A DNA stretch of 64,000 nt from Thermothelomyces thermophilus ATCC 42464 (taxonomy: Eukaryota > Ascomycota > Sordariomycetes > Sordariales > Chaetomiaceae). The stretch spans positions 3,348,001 to 3,412,000 of the forward strand of contig NC_016473.1 in assembly GCF_000226095.1 (NCBI RefSeq). The letters are read 5' to 3'. The position numbers and the translations under genes are program-made. Numbering within the stretch: position 1 is the first letter of the stretch; every line of letters starts with the position of its first letter. Below the pieces are notes generated by a model. The model was not told the origin of the DNA, searched no databases, and saw only the letters and a list, made by a program, of their open reading frames with translations. This document shows positions 21,218 through 33,751 of this stretch, piece by piece.

Positions 21218-22787
21218 CTAGTTGTCCTCTTCGTCCTCGCCCTCCTCTTCTTCATCGCTTGTCTCCTGGTCGTCCTCGTCTTCTTCTCCCTCGGAGTCGT
21301 CTTCTGCAAAAACCATTAGCCACTTACTCATCCCAAGCAGATCTGTGAACAGCGCCGAGGTACGTACCATCCATGGGCTGGAGTTCCGATTGTCGCGGCC
21401 ATTCCACAACCATGGCCTCGATCGCTTTCGCGACGGCCTTCTCCAAGCTTATTTTGTCGGTGGAGCACGTCCAATTCTGGGCGGTAGAGTCGTCGGAAAC
21501 TTTGAAGGACACTCCGCACCTCTGCCGGTCCCACCCAACGAGGATGCTGCTCAGATCCAGCACCCGCAGGCTCAGCCCTCGGATTCTGCTCAGCTCGGTC
21601 AAGCACCGCTTCCACGGGTTGACCAGGTCCTCTGGCCTCCTTCTAGCATTCTCATACTCCTGCAGGCTGACCTGGCGCAGGTACAGCGATCTCAGGGTGG
21701 GCGCGAACTTGGAAGCCAAGCCGAGGATAACTCTTGGTTCCAGAACGACGGTTCCCAGGTCGAGGCGCTCCAGATGTGCGAGCTGGATGGGGCCGGCGTC
21801 GAATGGGGCTACGGGGGTTTTCGAGTCCTTGAGGGCCAGCCACAAGAGTAACTCCTCCTGGTCTTGAGGCTGGGACTTTAAGGTGAAGTTGAGGCGCAGC
21901 CAAGTCAGGTTGATGGTGCGGGATAAGAATCGCTGCAGCATGAAGAACCTCATTCTCTTTGGGTGCGTCAAGTCGAGCGTGAGGTGGAGCGTCTTGAGAT
22001 TGGCCAGAAGCGACGACACCGGGCCCTCGATTCGTGGCGGGATATAGAAGGCGGTGTCGTGAAGAGCGAGAGCAGCGTAACCTCTGCCCCTGATGGGAAC
22101 CTCGAGACTCTTTGGCCGGGCCTGTGCAACGGCGAGACCAGCGACGGCGGCGGCGAATATTTGACTCGTGTAGGGGTCGTCGTCCCCCTCCAGCCTAGGT
22201 TGAACCGTGGTGTTGGCTAACCTCGAGAGCGTTTTGGCGCCCCAGCTTGTCCATTGTGTCCCTGGTCCGTCCCGACTGCGGCTGGGAGAGTTGAAATCGC
22301 GGATGTCGACAATCTCCAGGTTGGCAAGATTAGCGAATGCCTCGGCTAGCATGTCCCGAAGCCCGCCCGTGACCAGCAGATGCATTTGGTCCGCTTTGGC
22401 CAATTCCAAGCGGGCCCTCGCCTCGCTATTCCTGTCAGAATTACTAAGATTCCACAAGGGATATGAGGGAATGAAAGGGCGGTCGACGGATAGGATAACA
22501 TGCTTCAGGACCGGGGACAGAGTGGGATGTTTGGAAATGTCGATCAGAGCTTGGAGGCTGTCTGTGGTAGCCATGAATTGCTTCTTGCGGAAGAACTCGT
22601 GTGCGAACGAGTTAAAAAGACTCCTCTCCAACGCTCGGCAACTCAGTCGTACGTTTCCGAGATCGGGTGTCGTGATGTGAGAGGTGATCCGCAGGAGAAT
22701 CTCCAACGGGACTTGGGCGAGCCGAGACTCGAGTTGCGGGTTCACCGCCGAAGACTGATTCGCCGCCATAGTTGTTGTGCTGGACAT
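21218..22787 (-). CDS. F-box protein with leucine-rich region and acidic tail
   Basis: Two exons on the minus strand (22787-21368 and 21303-21218) give 501 residues. The F-box is near the N-terminus (about residues 23-70: LAQVPLEILLRITSHITTPD, then a conserved leucine/cysteine helix), suggesting a Skp1 adaptor. The middle has leucine-rich stretches such as LANLKTLHLTLDL and LAHLERLDLGTVVL, like the irregular repeats in fungal F-box proteins. The second exon, joined by a GTACGT..TTGCAG intron, encodes only an acidic tail of about 28 residues rich in Asp and Glu. The substrate is unknown. Confidence 0.82.
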
Positions 22788-23257
22788 GGCCGAGGATGGT
22801 CAATTGGGACCGTTGGCAGCATTTACAGGAAACAGTATCGGGTGGCACTTTGAGGTGATTTGGTTTCGGGCGTCTCTTGAGGTTTTTATCAGAATAAACG
22901 TGAGCAAGCGCCTCTGTCGATTGGGTGCTAGCGCGTCGCTGCCTGCCTGCTGAGATCACTAGGTGCGTTAAGGCCAGGCAGACGGTGGGGCGCACAGACC
23001 CGTGAATAACGGAGCGAACCCTCAAACCATCGCCACTTCATTCGCGAAAGCCAAAGACTCAAATGATTCACTGCAGAGAGTACCATCCCCCAGAGTGATG
23101 TGCGAATGTGCAAATGTGCAAGAGGACTTGGGCCGTGAGATACCCGTTGTCAGAGGGGCAACACAAAACCCTAGTTCCTCACGCAGCCAACACACTACCA
23201 CCGGGAGCCTTGAGGTTTCCTAGAACGGCCAGCTCCCCGGGATATCCATGAACTCGT
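22788..23257. other. Intergenic between F-box and formyltransferase genes
   Basis: The upstream region of the minus-strand F-box gene and the downstream region of the minus-strand formyltransferase. No gene is seen. Confidence 0.5.
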
Positions 23258-23997
23258 CTACTTCGTTTCGCTCTTCCGGGCAAGTAGCTGCCTCGCTACC
23301 TGTGCAGTAGCCTCGACGATCAGCTCGTGCTCGTGAGAATGTATTCTCTCCTCGAGCTGATGCAGATCCTCGCCCTCACGGCATTCGATCTCTCTGACCA
23401 GAATCGGCTCACCCCGGTCGACCTTGTCGATGACATAGTGCACCATGATGCCTGTCCTGTTGTTTTCCAGCTTGCCCGCCTTGAAGTCGTTAAAAGCCCG
23501 CTCAATCGCCCCAGCGCCATCGTATTTCCCTCGAGGCTTCGTTAGCGAGGAGAAGTAAACCAGTAAGGGAACGGGCTCGGTTGTCTACCTGGTAGCGCGG
23601 GGTGAAGGTTGATAATTTTGATGCCCGCCGCATCAAGGGGATCGAGAAAGTGCTTCCCAAACACGTACATCCAACCGGCCAGGACCACAAGGTCTGGCTT
23701 GATATCACTCTGCAACAGCTTCTCTGCTAAGGCAGCGTCATATCTATCCCTTGATTCCTGTATCTTCAAGGGGTCTTTCTCCCCCTTGGCCTGGAAACCG
23801 TGGGAGATCAGGTTGAAGTACTCCCAGGGGATGCCTGCCTGATCCGCTCGCGTCGTCGCATATGCTTTTGCTCGATTCACATAGAGGTGGATAATCTTTG
23901 AATTTGGAATCCGGCCGGCGGAAACGGCGTCGATGAGGGCCTGGAAATTCGAGCCATTCCCACTGGCCATCACCACGATGCGACAGGGGTCCGCCAT
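23258..23997 (-). CDS. ADE8: Phosphoribosylglycinamide formyltransferase (GART)
   Basis: Two exons on the minus strand (23997-23589 and 23529-23258) give 226 residues, close to yeast Ade8 in length. The enzyme transfers a formyl group from 10-formyl-tetrahydrofolate to glycinamide ribonucleotide, the third step of de novo purine synthesis, in the cytosol. Visible hallmarks are VVMASGNGSNFQAL (residues 8-21, phosphate-binding loop), INLHPALPGKYDG with Asn130 and His132 as catalytic residues, and HYVIDKVDRGEPIL with the catalytic Asp at about 174. The intron (GTAGAC..CTCGAG) splits the codon for Gly137 within the conserved HPALPG/KYDG stretch, which confirms the splice. In fungi this activity is a stand-alone protein rather than part of a trifunctional one, as seen here. 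Confidence 0.93.
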
Positions 23998-25833
23998 GGC
24001 GCACTGTGCGTAGGGGATAGGATATAAACTTGCTGAGCCTCCTCCTAATCACGCTGTGGGGCGTAGTGGCGGGTCGAACTCCGGATGTCAAATTAAGGCT
24101 GTCGGCTGCCACTTCAATACCAAGCGGCGGCGTCTTAGCTGAGCTGGTGAGAGCTTCCCTCGGCTTCGCCTTCGTCATGATGCGCCAATTTGGCACGCAC
24201 AGAAAATGTTTCCCAGTGGAGACGCATGCATAAGGGTTAGGGTTGAATGTGATTTCCGACATCGGCCAGCATCACAGGGTAGTTCAATTACGGACTACAC
24301 CTCCAAAGATGGCGGGCACCTCGGTTCAGAAATAGTACGTCCTGATATGGGACAAGAGAAGCATGTACACGTATCTTTCGGATGGAAAAGAGAAACCTTT
24401 GGGAGAGGTGATTCCAGTTGTTCAGCGTGATAAGTTGGCCCAGTACGAATGACAACTTCAGTAGCGTAGGATTCTTGGTCTGTTTCTGTTCTTTCGCATT
24501 CCTTTCTCTATCAAAGGTAAGCAACGACGTTTTCTGCTTGCCATCTCCACCGAGAGGCGAAGAGACTGGCAACGCATCAGCCGTGGTCGTCCCTTGGCAG
24601 TGCGGGGAGTTTGGGTTGTCCGCGACGGCGGGCCACTAAGTGGGCGACAGGCAGTTCTTGCAGAAAATTGGGCGTCCAGAGCCAACATTTCCAAAACAGA
24701 AACGTCACTCAGGTGTACGGATTACAAATATAGAACTGTGTAGTCCGTACTTGATAAGATTACACGGACAGATACAGCGTTCGCTACTCCGTACACTACT
24801 TACTAATAAGGGAGAGAGTACTGCAGGAAGCCTCGTTGCTACAGGGAATGATTAGGCAACCACCCGAACGTGCATGAATGCTGGCCTGACGTTTGGGCTG
24901 GGCAACCCGCTGACTCTTGATTGGTCGCTATCCCCACTTCTCGGGCCGCAATTGGCCCAAGCCCGCCGTGCCATCTATTTTTGCTCGGAAGAGGGGGTAT
25001 CTGTCGATGCTCCACGAGCTCAGCTTTTGAGTTGCCTGGAGTCCCAGGATGCATGCAAAATGGAGATGGGTTCAACCCAAGGCCCACTCAACGTTACACT
25101 CCACACGATCAGTGGGTCGGTAGCACGTAGGGCTTCGGTTTTCGGCGCGTGAGGAGGGCTGTAACGCGAGTTTACCACAATAACATGATTAAACGTCCCG
25201 TGCCGTAAGAAAAACGCATACCTATTCCGCATATATGTCAACTCTACAGTAAATACTGGTCACTGGTTAGTATACAACAGTTTGGCGAGCTATGGCCACC
25301 GCTTTTCCGACCCTTGAGGCTCTCTTGCTGACGGCAGAGCGCCGGGTTGGGGGGGGGGGGGGAGGGCTAGTATGCTGGAGAGGCCAAGCCTCCTTGACCA
25401 AGCCAATCCCATTCGCTCGGCGGCCAGGCGCAAGCAGGGGACGCCTTTAGGATTTAGCGTACTGTATGTACGGATCCGTACACTTGTACAGACCCTTGCA
25501 ACCGAACCCCTGATCTGAGCATCAGCTAGCTCGTTAGTTACACTACACTCGCCCCGAGGGGATGTGCTTCCCGAGGGTGGGTTGGTGGGTGACCCTGCCC
25601 CAAGCAGCTCTGCTCTGTTCCGTTGCATTGGTCGCCTGTCCGAAATTTCGCGGAAACATTTTCTTGCTGCTCCCACGTTTCCCCTCTTCGCGTCAACAAC
25701 CACCGACAACACCTCGACTCCGGTCGCGGAAACCGGTCCCAGCGCCAAAACTCTCACACCGACGATAGCGCCCACATCGGTCTTCTTGTCCGCTCCGTAA
25801 GAAGCCGGTGCGCGCGAGAGACCAGCGACCGTC
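23998..25833. other. Intergenic region, 1.8 kb
   Basis: No gene supported. A run of about 15 G sits at 25349-25363. A long minus-strand frame over 25290-26111 lies opposite the next gene's first exon and shows no family features. Confidence 0.45.
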
Positions 25834-27303
25834 ATGCGGTCGCACTTTTGGATTCTGGCCGCGTCGGGCCGTTTGGTGTGCGCAGACTTGGGTTTCGGGC
25901 AGAAGCTCGAGTACCACGCGGGAGATGTGGCCAGTCTTTTACCGAGGGAAACAAGGGCGTCGGGTCCTGATGGCGTGAACGGCTGGACGCCGCGACCGAC
26001 CGAGGCTCCCCCGACAGAGCTGGTGCGGAGGAGACAGGAGTGGGCGAACCTGAAGAGGCAGGATTCTTCAAACACCTGGATCAATGACAAGACATGCGGA
26101 TGGTTGGCCAATGCCGAGTGTGAGTCGCGCTTTTTTTAAATTTTTTTTTATTTATCTACCGAGTGTCGATGTCATGTCCCAACGCCCGCTAACAGCGCCT
26201 GGCAGCCGAACCTTTTGTTTGTGCTTCGGATTACACTTGCGCGACGAACTCGGACAATGTTGTCGACTGCACGTCCTCCGGGGACGAGAACCCGTTCTCC
26301 ACCTTTTTTACGGTATGCTTCGACTATTCAGCGTACAAAAACGGGTTATGCGACAAGTTTGTTCCAAAGACCGGGTGCTGGTGAGTGCTTGAACCGGCGG
26401 TTGTTCGCCATGGTAAAGCTTCCGGGCTTCTCTCTAACAGTCCGGACCAGCATGACCGAGTCTATTGGGGAATGCATCACGTACGTGTGGCCGGGCTCAA
26501 CAGAGAGGTCCATGTATCGTTGCTACAGCGAGCGGAAGATCGTCACCATGCTGGAGACACCCTCCGGCCTGGAGACCTCTACCAGCACGACTTCCACGTC
26601 CAGCACGAGCTCCGAGACTTCGCAAACCGAGGAGGCCAGCACGACCGCCACCGATGATGAGGCGAACGAGACCGAGACAAGCACGCCCTCTTCCCGTCCC
26701 AAGGAGGGCAGCAACAACACGGGCGCGATCGTCGGCGGGGTCGTCGGCGGAGTGGCGGGCATAGCCCTGATCGCCGGCGCCATCGCCTTCTTCATCATCC
26801 GGTCGCGCAAGAACGCGGCGAACGGCAACATTGGCGGAGGCACCGCCGACTACAGCGCTGTCGCGCCCAACGACACCGCGTACCACCCGGGCAGTCCCAT
26901 GCCGCCGTCGGTGGCGGGGTACCCGCAGATGTCCCAGGCCGGCTACTACAACCCGAACGCCATGGGCAACAACAACAACAACAACAACCTCAATCTACCC
27001 GACACCCCTTACCTGTCCAGCACGACGCCGCCTCCCGTCTCGACCGGGTACAACACCAACTCGTACTACGATCCCCCCAAGGACGCGGCCGATCAGCAGC
27101 ATCATCAGCAGCCCGGTTACGCTCCTTACTCCGGCGCGCCCACACCGCCTCAGGGACAGGGGCTGTATCCCGGTGCCGGTGGGGGGTACCCGCAGCACGG
27201 GCAGTACCCGCAGCAGGTGTCGGAGCTGGACACGTCAAACGCGCCGATGGGACAGCAATCCAACCCCGCCGAAATGGCGGGCGACACGCCCGCGCGGCAC
27301 TGA
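25834..27303 (+). CDS. Mid2-like single-pass cell-surface protein
   Basis: Three exons (25834-26119, 26206-26380, 26451-27303) give 437 residues. Signal sequence (about 1-17), then a Cys-rich ectodomain (TCGWLANAE, FVCASDYTCATN, KTGCC, ECITYVWPG, SMYRC), a Ser/Thr-rich stalk, one transmembrane helix (about 246-272, AIVGGVVGGVAGIALIAGAI) followed by RSRK, and a Pro/Gly/Tyr/Gln-rich cytosolic tail with an Asn run. The second intron's acceptor was placed at CGGACCAG because only that choice yields KTGCC and keeps the transmembrane frame. The layout is that of fungal Mid2/WSC-like sensors and related unnamed surface proteins. The ligand and pathway are not visible. Confidence 0.8.
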
Positions 27304-28064
27304 GCTCTGGCCCCTCCCCATGTGTGGCGAGGTCCCTTGGATTCCTTTTATGACGGAGTAGGAGGTGGTGCTTAAAACGGGCGTCAGACAGGGCCCTGGG
27401 TTGAGGCGCGTTATGGACCGTAATGTCTATCCTTGTTTGTGGGTCCCGAGCGAGCGTTTACATTCTGTACACAGATACCTTTTTTGTCACAATTTTGTCT
27501 CTTTCAGGTACTGGGTGGGGATATTGAGGAATCCGTGCGCATGGGGGATATGCGCTCCGATATCAGGCATGCCAAGCTTTGGACGACTTAATGAGAAGAT
27601 GCTTGTGGCCTTGTTTCGTTTCGCTGTCGACCCGTGATACCTGATCCTGTTCCTCATCTGTCGCTGCTTGGGAGAGGTCTCTAGATTGGAAACGGCGCTG
27701 TTAGCGAGCTGAATGGCCTGGGCTTTCCATTCGCATGTATGTATGTATGTGTCGAACCAATGCTCTGAGAACTCCTCGGCCCCTCGAACGGTGAAATCAC
27801 GGGCTTATCGTGGCGGAGCGCAGCCTCTTCCCGGAGTTGAATCCTCTCATCACAGATTTTTATCTTTTGCTTGATCGATCCTCGACATGAAGCGCTGTGA
27901 ACGTTCTAGACGAAGTTAAAACCACCGCGGCCGTCATACCCGTCAACAAATGAATCCCAGTATATATACGTATGCAACCCCACTTGGTTGCGCTTCCCAC
28001 TCTTTTTTTTTTTTTTTGTGCATGCGGAAACTTCGACCCCGGTCCAGCGCCACTCCCCAGAACT
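27304..28064. other. Intergenic, convergent 3' ends
   Basis: Holds the 3' untranslated regions of the surface protein and of the minus-strand dehydrogenase. A 15-base T run lies at about 28003-28017. No gene is seen. Confidence 0.5.
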
Positions 28065-29430
28065 TCATCTCTTCAGATACTCCAGATTCACCGGCGTCAA
28101 CGGCTCCCCGCCCCTCAAGACGGCCAGGATGTTCCTCATGCTCAGCTCCTCGAAGCCGGCGTGCGTCTCGACCGTGCCGCCGGCGTTGTGGCAGGTGAGC
28201 ATGACCCTGCCCGGGCCCGGCAATCTGTCGTCGATGCCGTCTCCCGCCGGGCGGGGCAGGCGTGTGGCCATCTCGACGAGCCGGGGGTTCACGCGCGGCT
28301 CGCGGGCGTGGACGTCGAGTGCGGCGGCGCTGACGAGGCCCGACTCGAGCGCATCGGCGAGCGCGTCCTCGTCGACGAGGGAGCCGCGGGCGACGTTGAC
28401 GAAGCGCGCGCCGCGGCGGAAGCGAGCCAGCGCCGAGGCCGTGATGAGGGGCTTCCCGTCGGGCGAGGCGGGAGTGGCGAGCACGATGCAGTCGGAGGAT
28501 TGGAGGAGGGAGTCGAGGGTCGGGTGGAAGGTCGCGTTGAGCGAGGCCTCGAGGGCGGGCGATTTGCGGACCAGGTCGTGGTAGGCAATGCGCATGCCGA
28601 AGGCCGGGTTGCCGAGCTTGGCGGCGATCTGCTGCCCGATGTTGCCGAAGCCGATGATACCGAGGACGTGGCCGCGCGGGTTATGACTCGCGGCGGTCGC
28701 ACGGGCGTGGCAGGTTTGGAAGGCTTCCCGCGCGCGGGCGTCGGCGTCGGCGTCGGAGAGGTCGGCAGATGAGGAGGTCAGGGGCGGGAACGTGGCGGCT
28801 GTCATGCACCACGGGAGATGGCGGAAGGTGGAGATCACCATGGCCACGGCGAAGTCGGCGACAGCTTCCGCGGCGGCCAGACCGGAGTTGCAGTATATGA
28901 TGCCTGTGTAAGTAGTGTCAGCGGACTTGTGTGTACTGGCGGGTAGTCAAGAAGCAACGGGAGGAAGCACCTTTCTCGCCCAACAGCTTAGTATCGGCCC
29001 AGTCGAAACCGGCACCGGCGCTGGCAAAAACCTTTACCGTGTCCGGCAACAGGTCAATGAGTTCCGCATCCCATCGGCCCATCTCGCCGCCGGTGCCCCA
29101 GAAGGGCCGGAAAATGGCACTGAAGTCGCCCCAACGGCGCTCCTTTAGGGCCCGTATGAACTCGCCACGCTCACGCTCAGCAGCGGTGGGGCGTATTACT
29201 TCAAACGCATCGCTGAACTCTGCATACGTCTTTGGGTTATACTTGATCGGGTCACCAATATGGAGAACAATGGGCCGTCTCGGAGCGGCGGCGCCCGCGA
29301 GCGTTGAAGTTCTGGACGGGTTCGCGTTCAAGAAGTCGCCTGGAACAGGTGGCGCGGGAGACGATGAGCGTGGTGTCGAAGCCGGCACAGGAGTGCTTGC
29401 AGGCATCGGGGTGTTGTTCGGCTCAGCCAT
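28065..29430 (-). CDS. D-isomer-specific 2-hydroxyacid dehydrogenase
   Basis: Two exons on the minus strand (29430-28971 and 28903-28065) give 432 residues. The NAD(P)-binding fold is marked by GIIGFGNIG (GFGNIG at 238-243). The catalytic triad can be placed at Arg326 (NVARGSLVDE), Glu355 (HAREP) and His392 (MLTCHNAGG). The family reduces 2-oxoacids such as glyoxylate, hydroxypyruvate or pyruvate to D-2-hydroxyacids. The substrate cannot be read here. The N-terminus carries an extra Pro/Ser/Thr-rich segment (about residues 1-45), longer than usual. I chose the ATG at 29430 because of its CACCATGG context; a second in-frame ATG lies 14 codons upstream. The intron joins GEKG to IIYCNSG at a conserved position. 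Confidence 0.88.
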
Positions 29431-32021
29431 GGTGGTGAGCTCTACCCTATCGGGCCGTGCTATCGCAGGCAACGAGTCGCCGGGAACGAAGGTGCAGTTA
29501 CTGTCTGGTGCTCGCCTTCCACAAGCTTAGGTGGGAAACTAGGGGCTATGCTCTGATCGAAAACAATAGACCCGCCCTGAAGGTGTGTTCGTGGTCGTCA
29601 CTGCTATAGTAAACTGAAAAATATGGAAGCGACGGCGGGCAGGGGGGGAGTGTCGCAATGTGTTCGGTGCCCCGCTACGGTTGCCGCGATAAGCTGCGAG
29701 GGCAGTTGACGTGGAGTGCCAGCCCGTGGGCTGGGCCGATTGCGGCGAGCCTTGTTTTGTGCTGGCCCAGCCATCGTGCTCTCGAGGAAAGAGCGGTCAC
29801 GGTGGGCTGAGGATCCCTATCGGTTTCAACAACTCGTCGTACAGGAGGAGAAGTCCGGGGAAACGGACCTCTCAGACGTTCGTCTTCTGATCAACAAGCG
29901 TTGATGCGGGGCTGCGAGGACCCCACAATTCACCCCTTCAAAGCTTCCAAGAACAAACCGTCGACCCGCTCTGACAGCTTCTGCCCGGGCTCGGTCGCCT
30001 CACCAAACTTTAAGAGTGAGCCTGAGGTCTCTAAAACATGCCTGCACTTACAGTAACCCCTTGTGTGCATCGGTCAATCGGCTTGTAAGAAATATAATTA
30101 CCACTGAGCTACTACGTACTACAGCCGATTTAGGCGTAGGACTAGGAATCTCCCAGTAATGCCAGATTCTTTCCTACCTCTGCATAAACCTAGTTATCAA
30201 GGCCTCGAGGATTTCAATCATGTAATGCGACAATCGCGGGCGTTGTGCAGCAAGTTCTGGGAATCTCCAAGCGTTGCAACGCCGGGTCCCAACAGAGGTA
30301 GCTAATGGCGTAAATACTGGAGTGAGTGTCGGCTCAGTTGAATAACAATTTAGGATCTGTATAGATATATGGGGTAATAATTGTAGTACATACAAACAAG
30401 GCGAACCAGCTTCTAATTAAGCTTCGATATAATTTAAGGCTTCATCTTGGCGGCACAACCTTATACTTCAAAATAATTGTATATACATATATTCATATAC
30501 TTCTTATGTTACAGTATTTGACTGTCTGTGGGTCGAATCTGACCGACCCACCAACAGGGATGACGAGCCAGGGTCAACATGTATTTAGACAGCTTCTCTG
30601 AGTGCCTCTGGCACTTAGAACAATCAACGCTTTTATCACCTACTTCTGCAGACCGTAACAGTTGGTCCAGGAGTGCCGCCCACGGCGCGAATACCGCTGT
30701 GGTGTCGTACCCTTGCAGCCTTTCTGAGCTGTACTGATTGCAGCCACCGAGCTGTAGCATCTTATCGTTGTCTTTTACTACTCTGATTCAGGGTGAAGTC
30801 GCTACGTTACACGGGAGGAACTCTGGGCCTTCCTACACTAATTAATTAGGGAACTTAGCCCTAGGGTTTCAAAAGGAAGGTACTTCCATGCGAGCGAGCA
30901 GCAGCAATTGCTCCGAAGCAGTTGCTTGCACGTGTGACCCAACTTCGAGTTATGAGGAACGGATTCCGCTACACGCCGAGGCTCAGGCAACTTATCTCTT
31001 TGCTGCTTCATGCTCGATCACCTCATATTAACTTACTCTGTACTGCATTGAGAACAAGAAAAGGCTCCGTATGGTGGATAACCTGCGTTTGCACATTATG
31101 TTGCTAGCCGGCATGGACTGTCCTTCGGTGATTGCTATTAGACATGCCTCTTGTCCGCCCCGAACGTTGCAGGGACATTGTCCCTAACAGACGCCGCCAG
31201 AATGGAGAATCGGGTGACGTAACGAGCTGCAACCAATTCGCGGTCCATATCCGCATATCCGCACATCCGCACCGACTGAGTACAACGCCATCATTGGTCA
31301 CCTCGTTTCACGATCGCCCCGACAGTTTGCAGACGTAGCCAGGTTTAATTCGGCCCGGGACTGACATGTCCAAAAAACCCTCGCTGAGACAGGCAATAGA
31401 ACCGTCCTTATATAATTATTTGTTGGACGATATGATACCCCGCTCCCAACTAATCCTTCGCAGCTCGCGGTATTTGAGAGCATTGGCCCCCGCGGGCCGA
31501 CAACCTCACATCCTCCCATCCTCCATCAACATGGATCCGACCCTGATCGGAACAAGAGAACACGTCGGAATGTTACGCAGCCAATGAACGAGTAAGGGCC
31601 CGGAGGCTTCAACGATGCCCTCCACGCTCGGCTTTTACTCTTGCCCGAATCGCGAGTTGTCGGGGGTAATGCTGCTTAATTCCGGTGAAGGCCGGAGGCA
31701 AAGCTGATGTCCCCAGAAGTAGTGGTTCGCACTGGCTTCCGTGGCGCTGCACGTTGGGGACGCCCTTACGCAGTAGTAATTAATCCATAAGGATTGCCGA
31801 TCTCATCCGTTCGTTCCCTTCGCCGTATCAAAAACACGCGTCCGTCAGGGCCCAGACAGATATAAGGCTGTCAAGCAACTCAGGAGCTGCAGTGCGGAGT
31901 ACCTAATTCCATCTAATTATCTCCCTGCCATCCCAGCCCCAGCTCACCCGGGCCCTGATTAATTCAATCAGCTACTCTTTCATTCCCCGAAAATAAAACC
32001 AGGACATTGAAAGGGCCAACC
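29431..32021. other. Long intergenic region, partly AT-rich
   Basis: No supported gene in 2.6 kb. Between about 30,040 and 30,800 the sequence becomes AT-rich with short frames only, perhaps an old repeat remnant, but I find no termini. The last 150 bases should be the promoter of the hydrolase that follows. Confidence 0.4.
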
Positions 32022-32861
32022 ATGTCGGCTCCGACCAACACCATCTCCTCCTGCTGCCTGCGCGCCTCCCTCTGGGAGGGCACGCCCACCGGCACCGAGA
32101 CCAAGCTCGCCGGGGTGCCGAACCCGACCTACGTCGCCCGGCCGCCGACCCCGTCCCGCGCCGCGCTCCTGTACGTCCACGACATGCTGGGCTGGACGTT
32201 CCCCAACGCGCGGCTGCTGGCCGACGCGTACGCGCGCGAGGCCGGCGTGACCGTCTACGTGCCCGACTTCTTCGGCGGCGAGGTGGTGCCGGCCGAGCCG
32301 GTGCTGGCGGGCCGCTTCGACGAGCTCGACGTGGCCGGCTTCGCGGCGCGCAACGCCCGCGAGGTGCGCGAGCCCGAGGTGGTGGCCTTCGCGCGGGCCC
32401 TGCGCGCCAGCGGCGAGTACGACTTCGTCGCCGCCGTCGGGTTCTGCTACGGCGGCTGGGCCGTCCTCCGGCTCGGTTCCGCCGAGTTCGCCACCACCGA
32501 CCCCGCCGGTGCCGGTGCCGGTGCCGGTGCCGGCGAAGACGGACAAGAACGCCGCCCCCTGGTCGACGTCGTCTCGGCCGCCCACCCGTCCTGGCTGGTC
32601 GAGAGCGACGTGGAGGGGGTCACGGTGCCCGTGCAGATCCTCGCGACCGAGCACGACCCCGTCTACACGCCCGAGCTCAAGGCCTTCACGTTTTCCACGC
32701 TGCAGAAGAAGGGGTTGCCGTTCGACTACCAGCACTTCCCCGGGATCGAGCACGGCGCTCTGGTCAGGGGCAGCGACAAGATCAAGGGCGAGAGAGAGGC
32801 CATGGTTAGGGCGAAGAACGCGCTTGTCGCTTGGCTCCGGCAGTGGATTCAGGACCTGTAA
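32022..32861 (+). CDS. Dienelactone hydrolase-family alpha/beta-hydrolase
   Basis: A single exon of 279 residues. The nucleophile elbow GFCYGG has Cys142, the acid is Asp212 in TEHDPVYT, and the base is His244 in GIEHGALVRG. This Cys-Asp-His triad is typical of the dienelactone hydrolase family, which opens lactones formed in chloroaromatic breakdown. Many fungal members have unknown substrates. A VHDMLGW stretch (residues 53-59) provides the usual oxyanion region. Between the elbow and the acid loop there is a short Ala-Gly repeat (about residues 161-172) encoded by GCCGGT units, probably a repeat expansion in a surface loop. The ATG at 32022 has a good context (CAACCATGTC). Confidence 0.87.
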   Translation: MSAPTNTISSCCLRASLWEGTPTGTETKLAGVPNPTYVARPPTPSRAALLYVHDMLGWTFPNARLLADAYAREAGVTVYVPDFFGGEVVPAEPVLAGRFDELDVAGFAARNAREVREPEVVAFARALRASGEYDFVAAVGFCYGGWAVLRLGSAEFATTDPAGAGAGAGAGEDGQERRPLVDVVSAAHPSWLVESDVEGVTVPVQILATEHDPVYTPELKAFTFSTLQKKGLPFDYQHFPGIEHGALVRGSDKIKGEREAMVRAKNALVAWLRQWIQDL

Positions 32862-33648
32862 TTAATCAATCATGGAAGCGAAGCTTCAATGACTAAGTCT
32901 CTGAGATGTGTATATATACACATTAAAGAGCGAAGGAAAGAGCTTCGTGTCTATATACTGGCCTAAACCTCCGATATTTATCTCACCGGCCCATGGATGC
33001 GACACTCTTGGCTGCCCGCGTTGCTCTTTCGCTACCTATCGCCCGCAATTGAGAAAGCATTTGCCACAAAGGTGTGGCCGGAGCTGCGAGTTTGTTGGTA
33101 TAGAAATACCCCGATAGGGTCAAGCCTATAATAGCCCATGAAGCGACGCTTCATCCCTACTGCGGGCCTCGACGAGAGGTATGCGAAGCTTATACCACAG
33201 TTGGGGTATTTTATTAAAGCCTGGTGGGGGAAGGAACACCTCCTCGTCGGGCACCTGGTGCTGAGCAACTGATTACGAGCCTTGAACCTGTTCGGTGAAG
33301 TGTGTATGAATAGTCCGGTAATACGGGACAATACAAGTATAATAAAGCAGCCTGTCCACCGATGATTTGATTCTGTCGCTTTTATTGTTGAGCCTCTCTG
33401 GCAAGAGAGGAAATACCTCGGTAGATGCGACCAACAGTCATCGAACGAACCTGTTTATCGGTAGAATACCGATTTCTCTCATCGTATTGTGACGTGTCTT
33501 CTGTAGTGTACCGTCAATAATTATCTGATGGGATGGATATAGTAATCCGTACTGTCACTGAAAAGCTCAACAAGAGGCAAGGTAGTAGCTTGGCAGGTGT
33601 GACATGAAACCCTATCAAAAGTCATCTATCCCTCAACTCCACAGTAAA
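32862..33648. other. Intergenic between hydrolase and tRNA-Met
   Basis: No gene supported; short frames without motifs. Confidence 0.45.
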
Positions 33649-33751
33649 GGGAGCTTGGCTCAGTCGGAAGAGCGCAGGTCTCATACATTTGTGTGATTCG
33701 GTGACAAGCCGAAATATCCTGAGGTCGTGAGTTCGAGCCTCACAGTTCCCA
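33649..33751 (+). tRNA. tRNA-Met (anticodon CAU, elongator type), intron-containing
   Basis: The acceptor GGGAGCT pairs with AGTTCCC, followed by A. The D-arm is GCTC-AGTCGGAA-GAGC, the anticodon stem starts CAGGT with loop C-T-CAT-A, and the T-arm is GTGAG-TTCGAGC-CTCAC. The total of 103 bases implies an intron of about 31 bases after position 37; it contains a small hairpin (TTCGG..CCGAA). The base pair next to the anticodon loop is weak (T opposite T). The D-arm is that of elongator rather than initiator Met. ATTACTTTT follows as a likely pol III stop. Confidence 0.85.

Noticed and set aside
25290-26111. Minus-strand open frame of 273 codons
   Set aside because: Overlaps the first exon of the Mid2-like gene on the other strand and has no recognisable features; splice-consistent evidence favours the plus-strand gene.
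27972-28772. Plus-strand open frame of 266 codons
   Set aside because: Antisense of the dehydrogenase exon, Gly/Val/Glu/Arg-rich shadow.
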